DNA of 64,000 nt from Bacillota bacterium (GTDB taxonomy: Bacteria; Bacillota; Clostridia; Christensenellales; Aristaeellaceae). The position numbers and the translations under genes were made by a program. Of the stretch, positions 43,459-50,442 are shown piece by piece; positions within the stretch are counted from its first letter, which is position 1; each line of letters starts with the position of its first letter. The stretch spans positions 1 through 64,000 of the forward strand of contig JAEYPB010000077.1 in the NCBI GenBank assembly GCA_023411175.1, given 5' to 3'. The notes beneath the pieces were generated by a model. It was not told where the DNA came from and ran no database searches. It saw only the letters and a program-made list of their open reading frames with translations.

Positions 43459-44301
43459 TTAGCGATTCCGAATCGCGGCGGACAGTTGCTCAAGTTCGGG
43501 GATTGTCAGCGCCTCGCCGCGCACCTTCGGGTCAAAACCGAGGGAAGTGATCAGCGCCTCCGCCGCCTCGCGCGGCATGGAGAACGCGCTCATCAGGTTG
43601 TTGGACAGCGTCTTTCTGCGCATCGCAAAGGCCGCCGTCACCACCTTCAAAAACATCTCCTCGTCCTCGGGGTCGGGCCTGTCTGGGTGCATGTCCACGC
43701 GGAGCAGCACGCTCTCCACATGGGGACGGGGCGTAAACGCCTCCGGCGGAACGCGCATGCGGACAGAGGGGGCTCCGAAGCGCTGCACCGTCGCCGAGAG
43801 CGCGCACCAGCTCTTCTGGCCCGGTGCGGCCATGATGCGCTCCGCCGCCTCCTTCTGCACCATCACCGTCATCCGGCGGATCGGAAGGCGCGACCTGACC
43901 AGCCGGAGAAAGACATCCGCCGTGATGTAATAGGGCAGGTTCGCGACCACGTCGAAGGGCGCGCCGGAAAAGGCGTCGCTGGTCAGGGCGGCCATGTCGC
44001 ACTTCAGCGCGTCGGCAAACTCCACCCGGACATCGGTCCCCGCCAGCACTTCGACGAGCACCGGCTGAAGCGTCTGGTCGATCTCGATGGCCAGCACCTT
44101 CGCGCCGCGGTCCGCGAGCGCCCGCGTCATGACGCCCGCGCCCGCTCCGATTTCAAGTACCCCATCCCCCGCCGTGACCTCCGCCGCGTCCACGACGCGC
44201 TCGATCAACCGGTCGTCCAGTATGAAGTTCTGCCCCAGCGAGTGGGTGAAGCGAAAGCCGTTCTTTTCCAGTGCCAGGCGCGCGGTCAAGCCGATGGACA
44301 T
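43459..44301 (-). CDS. rsmA: 16S rRNA dimethyladenosine transferase
   Basis: This 280-residue enzyme dimethylates two adjacent adenosines in the 3' hairpin of 16S rRNA (KsgA/RsmA). The N-terminal FTHSLGQNFILDD, the S-adenosylmethionine motif LEIGAGAGVMTRALA, the acidic IEID, and the catalytic NLPYYIT are all present, and the C-terminal helical domain has a normal length. ATG 44301 has GAGGAGG at the right distance; the earlier ATG at 44322 lies before that site. It follows upp on the same strand after a stem-loop. Confidence 0.95.
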   Translation of the reverse strand: MSIGLTARLALEKNGFRFTHSLGQNFILDDRLIERVVDAAEVTAGDGVLEIGAGAGVMTRALADRGAKVLAIEIDQTLQPVLVEVLAGTDVRVEFADALKCDMAALTSDAFSGAPFDVVANLPYYITADVFLRLVRSRLPIRRMTVMVQKEAAERIMAAPGQKSWCALSATVQRFGAPSVRMRVPPEAFTPRPHVESVLLRVDMHPDRPDPEDEEMFLKVVTAAFAMRRKTLSNNLMSAFSMPREAAEALITSLGFDPKVRGEALTIPELEQLSAAIRNR

Positions 44302-44327
44302 GGCGTCCTCCTCAAATTTCATAAACA

Positions 44328-44351
44328 GCGCCCGGCGTACCCGCCGGGCGC
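44328..44351 (-). terminator. Stem-loop between upp and rsmA
   Basis: A 10-base-pair GCGCCCGGCG/CGCCGGGCGC stem with a 4-base loop, 14 bases after the upp stop. On the minus strand TGTTTATG follows, so termination may be partial. Confidence 0.55.
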
Positions 44352-44365
44352 GAATGCGCATTTCG

Positions 44366-44995
44366 TTATTTGGTTCCGAAAAGCCTGTCGCCCGCGTCGC
44401 CGAGACCCGGCACGATGTAGCCGTGGTCGTTGAGCATTTCGTCCACCGCGGCAATGTAGATGTCGACGTCGGGATGCTCGGACTGCACCCGTTCAATGCC
44501 CTCCGGCGCACCGATCAGGCACACCAGCTTGATGTTCTTGCAACCGCGCTCCTTCAGGAAGCGGATGGCCGCCGCGGAGGAGCCGCCCGTCGCCAGCATC
44601 GGATCCAGCACGATCAATTCGCGCTCGGTGGCGTCGGAAGGCAGCTTGCAGTAATATTCCACCGGTTGGAGGCTGACCGGGTCGCGGTACAGGCCGATGT
44701 GTCCGACCTTCGCGCCGGGAACCAGCTGCATGATGCCGTCCACCATGCCCAGGCCCGCCCGGAGGATCGGAATGATGCCCAGCATGCGCCCGTCGATGAT
44801 CTTCGTGCGGCAGGGGCCGATCGGCGTCTCAACGATGGTCTCCTTGAGGGGCAGATCGCGCGTCACCTCGTAAGCCATCAGCGTTGCGACTTCCTGGAGC
44901 AGTTCCCTGAAATCCTTGGTGCCGGTTTCCTTGTCGCGCATCAGCGACAGCTTGTGCTGCACCAGCGGATGATCGATCACATGCAGTTTTCCCAT
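44366..44995 (-). CDS. upp: Uracil phosphoribosyltransferase
   Basis: This 209-residue salvage enzyme converts uracil and PRPP to UMP. The opening KLHVIDHPLVQHKL, the PRPP-binding loop LDPMLATGGSSAAA (about 126-139) and the C-terminal GDAGDRLFGTK are all hallmark UPRT sequences, at the normal length of 209. The ATG has GGGGAGG upstream. A short hairpin followed by a T6 run lies between the promoter and the ribosome site, so early transcription control is possible. Confidence 0.97.
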   Translation of the reverse strand: MGKLHVIDHPLVQHKLSLMRDKETGTKDFRELLQEVATLMAYEVTRDLPLKETIVETPIGPCRTKIIDGRMLGIIPILRAGLGMVDGIMQLVPGAKVGHIGLYRDPVSLQPVEYYCKLPSDATERELIVLDPMLATGGSSAAAIRFLKERGCKNIKLVCLIGAPEGIERVQSEHPDVDIYIAAVDEMLNDHGYIVPGLGDAGDRLFGTK

Positions 44996-45010
44996 TCGTA
45001 CCGCCTCCCC

Positions 45011-45034
45011 AAAAAACTGGCCCGAAAACGGGCC
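45011..45034 (-). promoter_or_regulatory. 5'-leader hairpin with T-run before upp
   Basis: On the minus strand GGCCCG-TTTT-CGGGCC is followed by AGTTTTTT, ending just before the GGGGAGG site. It begins at or next to the predicted transcription start, so it could be a 5'-end stabiliser or a very early attenuator. Confidence 0.6.
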
Positions 45035-45040
45035 TCAAAT

Positions 45041-45069
45041 AGTATAACCCACGACCGGGGGAAAATCAA
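45041..45069 (-). promoter_or_regulatory. Promoter for upp
   Basis: Minus-strand TTGATT (45064-45069), 17-base spacer, TATACT (45041-45046). Confidence 0.65.
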
Positions 45070-45104
45070 CCCGCACCGCCGAAAAAAAAGCGCGTCGTCA
45101 CACA

Positions 45105-45147
45105 TTTTAAAACGCCGGCCGCCCCCTCAAAAAAGGTGCGGCCGGCG
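45105..45147 (-). terminator. Terminator of the molybdenum hydroxylase operon
   Basis: A 10-base-pair CGCCGGCCGC/GCGGCCGGCG stem (45113-45147 including loop) is followed on the minus strand by TTTTAAAATG. It lies 9 bases after the FAD-subunit stop. Confidence 0.8.
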
Positions 45148-45155
45148 GACGCCGA

Positions 45156-45977
45156 TCATGGCGTAATTCCGTTTTGCGTGAGAAAATCGCTCAGAAGGTT
45201 CATCACGACGCGCTTTCTGTACTCCGCCGAAATGCGGCCGCGGATGGGCACGATGGCCTCATCCTGCGCGGAAAGGTAATCGCCGCGGATCTTCCTGGCC
45301 TCCTCGATGGTGCGCCCAATCAGTATGCCGTCGATGTCCGGGCGGCGGAGGATGGTGCCCGCCACCGCGCCGTAGGCAGTGGCCGCATGGCGGATAATGC
45401 CGCCCTCCACGCGCAGAAGCCCCGCAAAGGACACCCGCGCAATGGCGAGCGCGCCCCGCGCGCCGACCTTGTGGTAATAGTAATTCCGAACTTCCCGAAG
45501 CGGCATCACGATCTTCGTAAGCAGCTCGTTCTCACCGAGGCACGTCTTGCCGCGCCCCAGGTAGAATTCATTGATCGGAATCTCTCGCACGCCATCCGCG
45601 CATTCAAGCCGCAGGGTGGAATCCGTCACGGCGAAGACCAGCGCGCTGTCCGCCTTGGGCGAACCGTTGGCCACGTTGCCGCCCATCGTCCCGGTGTTTC
45701 GGATTGCGGGCGCGGCGATGTACCGGATGGCCTCCTTCAGAATCTCCGGGACGAGCGGGCTTGAAAGCGCCTGGGTGTAGGTCACCGCAGCGCCGATTTC
45801 AAGGTTTGCGTCTACCACTTCGATCGAACGAAGCTCCGGTATATCCGATAGAAAGAGATAGGAAGCGTCCGGCTCCGCCTCGATCATGAGGTCCGTGCCG
45901 CCGGCATAAGGGACCACGCCACCCCGGGCGCGGATCTCCAGCGCTTCTCTGAGCGTCGCGGGCTTGTAGCTTACCAT
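45156..45977 (-). CDS. Molybdenum hydroxylase FAD-binding subunit (XdhB/CoxM type)
   Basis: This 273-residue flavin subunit passes electrons from the iron-sulfur subunit to an acceptor. The FAD loop PYAGGTDLMIE (about 19-29) and the second motif NTGTMGGNVANGSPKAD (about 97-113) match CO dehydrogenase/xanthine dehydrogenase medium subunits. A CO_dehydrogenase flavin C-terminal domain covers about 170-270. It overlaps the 2Fe-2S gene by 7 bases. Together with the next two genes it forms a three-subunit enzyme for purine or another N-heterocycle. Confidence 0.92.
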   Translation of the reverse strand: MVSYKPATLREALEIRARGGVVPYAGGTDLMIEAEPDASYLFLSDIPELRSIEVVDANLEIGAAVTYTQALSSPLVPEILKEAIRYIAAPAIRNTGTMGGNVANGSPKADSALVFAVTDSTLRLECADGVREIPINEFYLGRGKTCLGENELLTKIVMPLREVRNYYYHKVGARGALAIARVSFAGLLRVEGGIIRHAATAYGAVAGTILRRPDIDGILIGRTIEEARKIRGDYLSAQDEAIVPIRGRISAEYRKRVVMNLLSDFLTQNGITP

Positions 45978-46441
45978 AGGCCCTGACCCTCCTTCGCCGC
46001 AAGCTTGATGCCTTCAATGATCGCACTGTAGCCGGTGCAACGGCAGAGGTTTCCGGAGATGCCGTCCCGGATTTCGTCCTCGGTAGGGTGCGGGTTCTTG
46101 TTCAGCAGGCTCTCCGCGGCCAGCACCATGCCCGGCGTGCAGAAGCCGCACTGTACCGCGCCGGTCTTGCCGAATGCCTCGTCGATCGCCCGGAAGCGGG
46201 CGGTTTCCCGGTAGCCTTCGATGGTGGTCACCTCGTGCCCCGGCAGCATTCCGATCGCCACCATGCAGGAGTTGACCAGAAGGCCGTCCAGAAGCACCGA
46301 ACAGGCGCCGCACTCGCCCTCCTTGCAGCCGCACTTGGCGCCGGTAAGCGCAAATTCATTCCGGACTACGTCCAGAAGCCGTGCCGCCGGCGAGGAGGTA
46401 CTGACCACCGTCTTTCCGTTGAGCTTGAATTCCACGCCCAT
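45971..46441 (-). CDS. Molybdenum hydroxylase 2Fe-2S subunit (XdhC/CoxS type)
   Basis: This 156-residue subunit carries two [2Fe-2S] clusters. The plant-ferredoxin type site is CGCKEGECGACSVL plus a later Cys (about 39-63), and the helical-domain site is CGFC (about 101-104) with CRCTGY (about 136-141). The ATG overlaps the stop of the catalytic subunit by one base (TAATG). The subunit order catalytic - 2Fe-2S - FAD is common in Clostridial operons. Confidence 0.95.
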   Translation of the reverse strand: MGVEFKLNGKTVVSTSSPAARLLDVVRNEFALTGAKCGCKEGECGACSVLLDGLLVNSCMVAIGMLPGHEVTTIEGYRETARFRAIDEAFGKTGAVQCGFCTPGMVLAAESLLNKNPHPTEDEIRDGISGNLCRCTGYSAIIEGIKLAAKEGQGLW

Positions 46442-48567
46442 TATGCCTCGCCCCCTTCCAGCGCGTTCAGCGCATCCTCCGTGGTGTACGGCGCTTTGAA
46501 AAGCGGCGTTCCGACCGCCTGCTCCATCGCCAGCACATAGGCCGGCGCGACGCCCACGTGGGGCAGCTCGCCCGCGCCCTTCGCGCCCATCGGGCCGAAC
46601 ACCGCGGGGTTGATGACGAAGTCGCTGACGAGGGGCGGCGCGTCCACCGAGGTGGGGATGATGTAATCGCTCAGGTGGTCGTTTCGAATGATGCCGCGAT
46701 CGTTATAGCCGATCTGCTCCATCGACGCGTACCCGAGGCCCTGCAGCATGCCGCCCTGCATCTGGCCGTGGCAGACCGCCTCGTCGATGGGCAGGCCGAT
46801 GTCGTAAACACCCCAGCAGCCCAGCGTCTTGGCCTCGCCGGTCAGCGTATCCACCTCGACCTCCACCACGTTGCCTGACCAGGAGTAGTCCGGATAGGCG
46901 TCGCCCTTGAAGTTTTCAAGGCTGAAGGGGATCATGTAGTCCGGGTGCTTGTAGTGTTCCTCGATGGTGACTGTCTCGCCGGTCTTCCAGGATTCCTTCA
47001 GCCGGTCGGAGGCGCGGCGCAGGATTTCGCCGACGATCATCACCGAGCGGCTGGCCACCGTGGGGCCGGAATCCGGCACGAGGTCGGTGTCCTGCTTCTC
47101 CAGCCGGACCTTCTCAACGGGAATGCCCAGCCGGGCCGCGACCAGCTTGGGGAAGCTGGTGTTGAGCCCCTGCCCCATCTCTGTGTTGGCGGTGTACACG
47201 TCCACGGTGCCGTCCGCGTTGCCGCGGATGCGTGCGACGGCCTTGATGAGGTCGCGCTCGCCGTTTCCGGTGAATGCACAGCCGTGGAAGACCAGCGAAA
47301 GCCCGATGCCCCGGCGATAGCGCTCGTTCGCCTGCTCGGCGTAGGCGGCGCGCTTGTTTCGGTAATCCGACAGTTCATTTAGCTTTTGGGTGATTTCCGG
47401 CACGGGCACATGAAAGTGGTAGAGTCCCTGGGTGCTCGTCTCGTCCCCCTGCTTCGACGCGTGGCGGAGCTTGAAATCAAGCGGCTCCTCGCCGAGGGCT
47501 TTGGCCGCGTGCTCCATCATCATCTCAATGGCGAAGAAGGTCTGCGGGCCGCCGAAGCCCCGGAACGCGCCGTTGGGCACCGAGTTGGTCTTGGCCGCAC
47601 GGCTCTCAACGCGCAGATTGGGAATGTCATAGACGCCGTTTGCACAGATGGAGCCGCGCTGCAGCACCACCGCCGACAGCGTGGTGTAGGCGCCTGCATC
47701 GTAAGTCACGTCGATGTCCATCGCGGTCACCCGGCCGCCCTTGATGGCCACCCTGTACCGGCAGACGGACGGGTGGCGCTTCGGGGTGTAGGCGATGTCC
47801 TCCTGCCGGGTAAAGACCACCTTGACCGGCTTTTTCGCCTTGGCCGCGGCCACGGCCACCTGGCAGCCGAGAATGCTCGGATAGTCCTCCTTGCCGCCAA
47901 AAGCGCCGCCCGTTGCCTCCTGAACGACGTTGATGTCGCACGCCTCGCAGCCCAGCACCTTGCGGATCGCCCGGACGACGTAATAGGGACACTGCATCGA
48001 ACCGCGCACCGTCACCTTTCCGTCGTGCCACTCGCCGATCATGGCGTTGGTCTCAAGGTGAACGTGTTCCTGATGCCCGGTGGTGAAGGTCTCCTCCAGC
48101 ACCCGGTCGGCCTCCGCGAAGGCCGTTTCGGTGTCGCCCTTTTCGATTTTGTATTTAAAAAAATGGGTGGTGGCCTTAAGTGGGTCGAGCTCTGCCGGCA
48201 GCAGCTCATAATCCACCTGAATCTCTTTTACAATGCGCTCTACCACGTGCTCGTCCGGACCGACGACCATTAAAATCGGGTCACCGACAAACTCCACCGT
48301 CTCCTCCGCGAAGACCGGCGTGTCGTCGAGCACGATGTGCACTTCGTTGGTGCCGGAGACGTCGCGGTGATCCACGACGAAGTACCCTTCGGGGAGTTCC
48401 GGAACCGCAATGTTACGGATTCGGCCGCGCGCGACGCTGGACCGGAGGATCTTCCCGGTCAAATAATCGGGCGACTGGATGTCGTCGGTATACAGGGTGC
48501 GGCCGGAGACCTTATCATCGTGGTCCCTGCGCTTCAATGGCCGCTTGACCGCCTCAAGTGCTTCCAT
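46441..48567 (-). CDS. Molybdenum hydroxylase catalytic subunit (XdhA/CoxL type)
   Basis: This 708-residue subunit binds the molybdopterin cofactor and performs hydroxylation. Cofactor-binding segments are seen at GGAFGGKEDYP, GAFRGFGGPQ, EMGQGLN and GAKGAGE; the last glutamate corresponds to the catalytic base of xanthine dehydrogenase. An N-terminal aldehyde-oxidase a/b hammerhead domain is present (about 15-120). The substrate cannot be fixed; xanthine, hypoxanthine or nicotinate-like rings are family options. ATG 48567 with GGAGGG upstream is preferred; the 51-residue upstream extension is basic and unlike the family. No cofactor-maturation genes are adjacent. Confidence 0.93.
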   Translation of the reverse strand: MEALEAVKRPLKRRDHDDKVSGRTLYTDDIQSPDYLTGKILRSSVARGRIRNIAVPELPEGYFVVDHRDVSGTNEVHIVLDDTPVFAEETVEFVGDPILMVVGPDEHVVERIVKEIQVDYELLPAELDPLKATTHFFKYKIEKGDTETAFAEADRVLEETFTTGHQEHVHLETNAMIGEWHDGKVTVRGSMQCPYYVVRAIRKVLGCEACDINVVQEATGGAFGGKEDYPSILGCQVAVAAAKAKKPVKVVFTRQEDIAYTPKRHPSVCRYRVAIKGGRVTAMDIDVTYDAGAYTTLSAVVLQRGSICANGVYDIPNLRVESRAAKTNSVPNGAFRGFGGPQTFFAIEMMMEHAAKALGEEPLDFKLRHASKQGDETSTQGLYHFHVPVPEITQKLNELSDYRNKRAAYAEQANERYRRGIGLSLVFHGCAFTGNGERDLIKAVARIRGNADGTVDVYTANTEMGQGLNTSFPKLVAARLGIPVEKVRLEKQDTDLVPDSGPTVASRSVMIVGEILRRASDRLKESWKTGETVTIEEHYKHPDYMIPFSLENFKGDAYPDYSWSGNVVEVEVDTLTGEAKTLGCWGVYDIGLPIDEAVCHGQMQGGMLQGLGYASMEQIGYNDRGIIRNDHLSDYIIPTSVDAPPLVSDFVINPAVFGPMGAKGAGELPHVGVAPAYVLAMEQAVGTPLFKAPYTTEDALNALEGGEA

Positions 48568-48636
48568 GCAAGCCCTCCGTTCCCGCGGCCCTTCATCGTG
48601 CCGCCGCTTCATCATTCTACATGATTTTCCTCCTGC

Positions 48637-48673
48637 GCGCAAGGTGCGCCGGAAAAATCGGAACACCTTGCGC
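48637..48673 (-). promoter_or_regulatory. Leader stem-loop before the molybdenum hydroxylase operon
   Basis: A 10-base-pair GCGCAAGGTG/CACCTTGCGC stem with a 17-base loop lies 70 bases upstream of the first start codon. No purine riboswitch or Moco riboswitch core was recognisable, so its role is open. Confidence 0.45.
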
Positions 48674-48798
48674 CCGCGACGCTTTCTTTTTATTTTACAC
48701 AAACCCCGCCGAATCGACACAGTTTTCGTGGAGCCAACGTCTCATTTATTCGGTATAATATGATGACATTCGTATTGAAAACATTAGGCGGAGCGAAA

Positions 48799-49527
48799 AT
48801 GAACATCATTGCCGACACCCATACCCACACCATCGCCTCCGGGCACGCCCACAGCACGGTCATGGAAAACGCCGCAGAGGCCGCCCGCATGGGTCACAAG
48901 TTTCTGGTGATCGCGGATCACGCGCCCCAGATTCCCGGCGCGCCGACGGAACTCTACTTCCGCTCCATGCGCAACGTGCTGCCTGAAGCGGCGCTGGGCG
49001 TCTACCTGCTGCGTGGCTGCGAGGTCAACGTTCTCGATGGAGACGGCGCGCTGGACCTGTCGCCCGATATCCTGGACCGGCTGGATGTCGTGATCGCGTC
49101 GATGCATATGCTGACCTTCCAGCCCTCCGACGAAGCGACCCACACACGTGCATGGCTGGCGGTGGCGAAGAACCCCTCCGTAGACATCATCGGCCACGCA
49201 GGCGACGGGCGCTACCCCTTCGATCACGAGACGGCCATCCGCGCCTTCAAGGAAAACGGCAAGGTCGTCGAAATCAATTCCCACTCTTTCAAAGTGCGCA
49301 AAGGCAGTTATGAAAATTGCCGCGCCATCGCACGGCTTCTCAAAAAATACGAGGTTCCCGTGGTGCTGTCCACCGACGCCCACTTCGCAACCTTCGTCGG
49401 CAAGGTGGATGCCTCGCTGGATGTACTGCGCGACGTGGATTTTCCGGAGGCGCTGGTTCTGAACGCCGACGCGAGGCGCTTCGCGAACTGGGTCTCCGAA
49501 AAAACCGGACGCACCTTTGACGTTTGA
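48799..49527 (+). CDS. PHP-domain phosphatase/hydrolase (YcdX family)
   Basis: This 242-residue metal-dependent hydrolase shows the PHP motifs in order: DTHTHT (motif I, about 5-10), IADHAP (motif II, about 39-44), IASMHM and IIGHAGDGRY (motif III region), and LSTDAHF (motif IV, about 193-199). YcdX-type proteins bind a trinuclear zinc site and act as phosphatases. ATG 48799 is preferred to the upstream ATG because a GGCGGAG site precedes it. A TATAAT box lies at 48754-48759. Confidence 0.88.
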   Translation: MNIIADTHTHTIASGHAHSTVMENAAEAARMGHKFLVIADHAPQIPGAPTELYFRSMRNVLPEAALGVYLLRGCEVNVLDGDGALDLSPDILDRLDVVIASMHMLTFQPSDEATHTRAWLAVAKNPSVDIIGHAGDGRYPFDHETAIRAFKENGKVVEINSHSFKVRKGSYENCRAIARLLKKYEVPVVLSTDAHFATFVGKVDASLDVLRDVDFPEALVLNADARRFANWVSEKTGRTFDV

Positions 49528-49572
49528 CCCGCATACAGTACCCGTATCCCAGCTACGAAAGAGGGACGCGCC

Positions 49573-50442
49573 TTGTACCATGTGATCATCAACCCCACCG
49601 CCGGAAACGGGCGCGCGCTGAAAGCGCGCGGAAAAGTGGAGGCGGAACTTCATAAGCGCGGTCTTTCGTTTCGGACGGTGATGACCGAGCGCCCCGGCCA
49701 CGCGACGGAGCTTTCCCGAAGAATCGCCTCGGAGGAAAGCGAGCCCCGTGTGGTTGTCGTGGGCGGAGACGGCAGCTTCAACGAAGTCGCCAACGGCCTT
49801 CACGGCACCCGGGCGGTGTTGTATTTCGTTTCCTGCGGCACGGGAAACGATTATGTCAAAGTGTTGAACCTTCCAAAGGACCCGATCGAGGCCCTCGCCC
49901 TTCAGCTGGACAGCGACATCCGCTCCGTCGACACGGGGCTGATCAACGACCGGCTGTTTCTGAACGTCTCCGGCACCGGCTTTGACATTGAGGTGCTGCG
50001 GCAGATGCGCTTTTTCGGCACGCGCTTCAAAGGACTCCTTCCCTACCTTTTGGGGCTCATTTCGGCGCTCCGCCGCTTTAAGCCCGTCGAGGCCCGAATC
50101 ACCGCGGACGGGCGCGTCTTCACCCAAAAGCTGACCATCTTCGAGGTGGCCAACGGCCGCTACTTCGGCGGCGGCATGCTGGTGTCGCCGCTCTCCGACC
50201 CCGCCGACGGGTTGTTCGACATCGTATACGTCGACGCCGTCAGCCGCTCGCGCATCTTAAGGCTCCTGCCGATGTTTGTGACCGGGAAGTTCCTGTCGCT
50301 GTCGATCACCCACCACCTCAGGGCGGAGGAGGTCGTCATCGAGTCTCCCGGCATGACCATCGAGCTCGACGGAGAACTCCTCTCCGTCGATCGGGCCCAC
50401 TACCGCATCATCCCCGGCGGGCTCAGGGTTGCGTGTCCTTGA
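49573..50442 (+). CDS. Diacylglycerol kinase family lipid kinase (DgkB/YegS/LCB5 type)
   Basis: This 289-residue kinase has the NPTAG opening (about 8-12), the nucleotide motif VVGGDGSFNEVANGL (about 58-72) and CGTGND (about 92-97). The C-terminal domain is a beta sandwich with DGLFDIVYVD and the closing DGELLSVD. In Firmicutes such enzymes recycle diacylglycerol from lipoteichoic acid synthesis into phosphatidic acid. The start is a TTG at 49573, seven bases after GAGGG. The last 20 bases overlap the 3' end of the opposing gene. Confidence 0.88.
   Translation: MYHVIINPTAGNGRALKARGKVEAELHKRGLSFRTVMTERPGHATELSRRIASEESEPRVVVVGGDGSFNEVANGLHGTRAVLYFVSCGTGNDYVKVLNLPKDPIEALALQLDSDIRSVDTGLINDRLFLNVSGTGFDIEVLRQMRFFGTRFKGLLPYLLGLISALRRFKPVEARITADGRVFTQKLTIFEVANGRYFGGGMLVSPLSDPADGLFDIVYVDAVSRSRILRLLPMFVTGKFLSLSITHHLRAEEVVIESPGMTIELDGELLSVDRAHYRIIPGGLRVACP

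Noticed and set aside
45011..45069. Possible PyrR-type or purine riboswitch control before upp
   Set aside because: The leader is far too short for a PyrR binding loop or an aptamer; only a simple hairpin is present.
48637..48673. Molybdenum cofactor riboswitch before the hydroxylase operon
   Set aside because: Only one simple stem is visible; the multi-stem Moco aptamer core could not be found.
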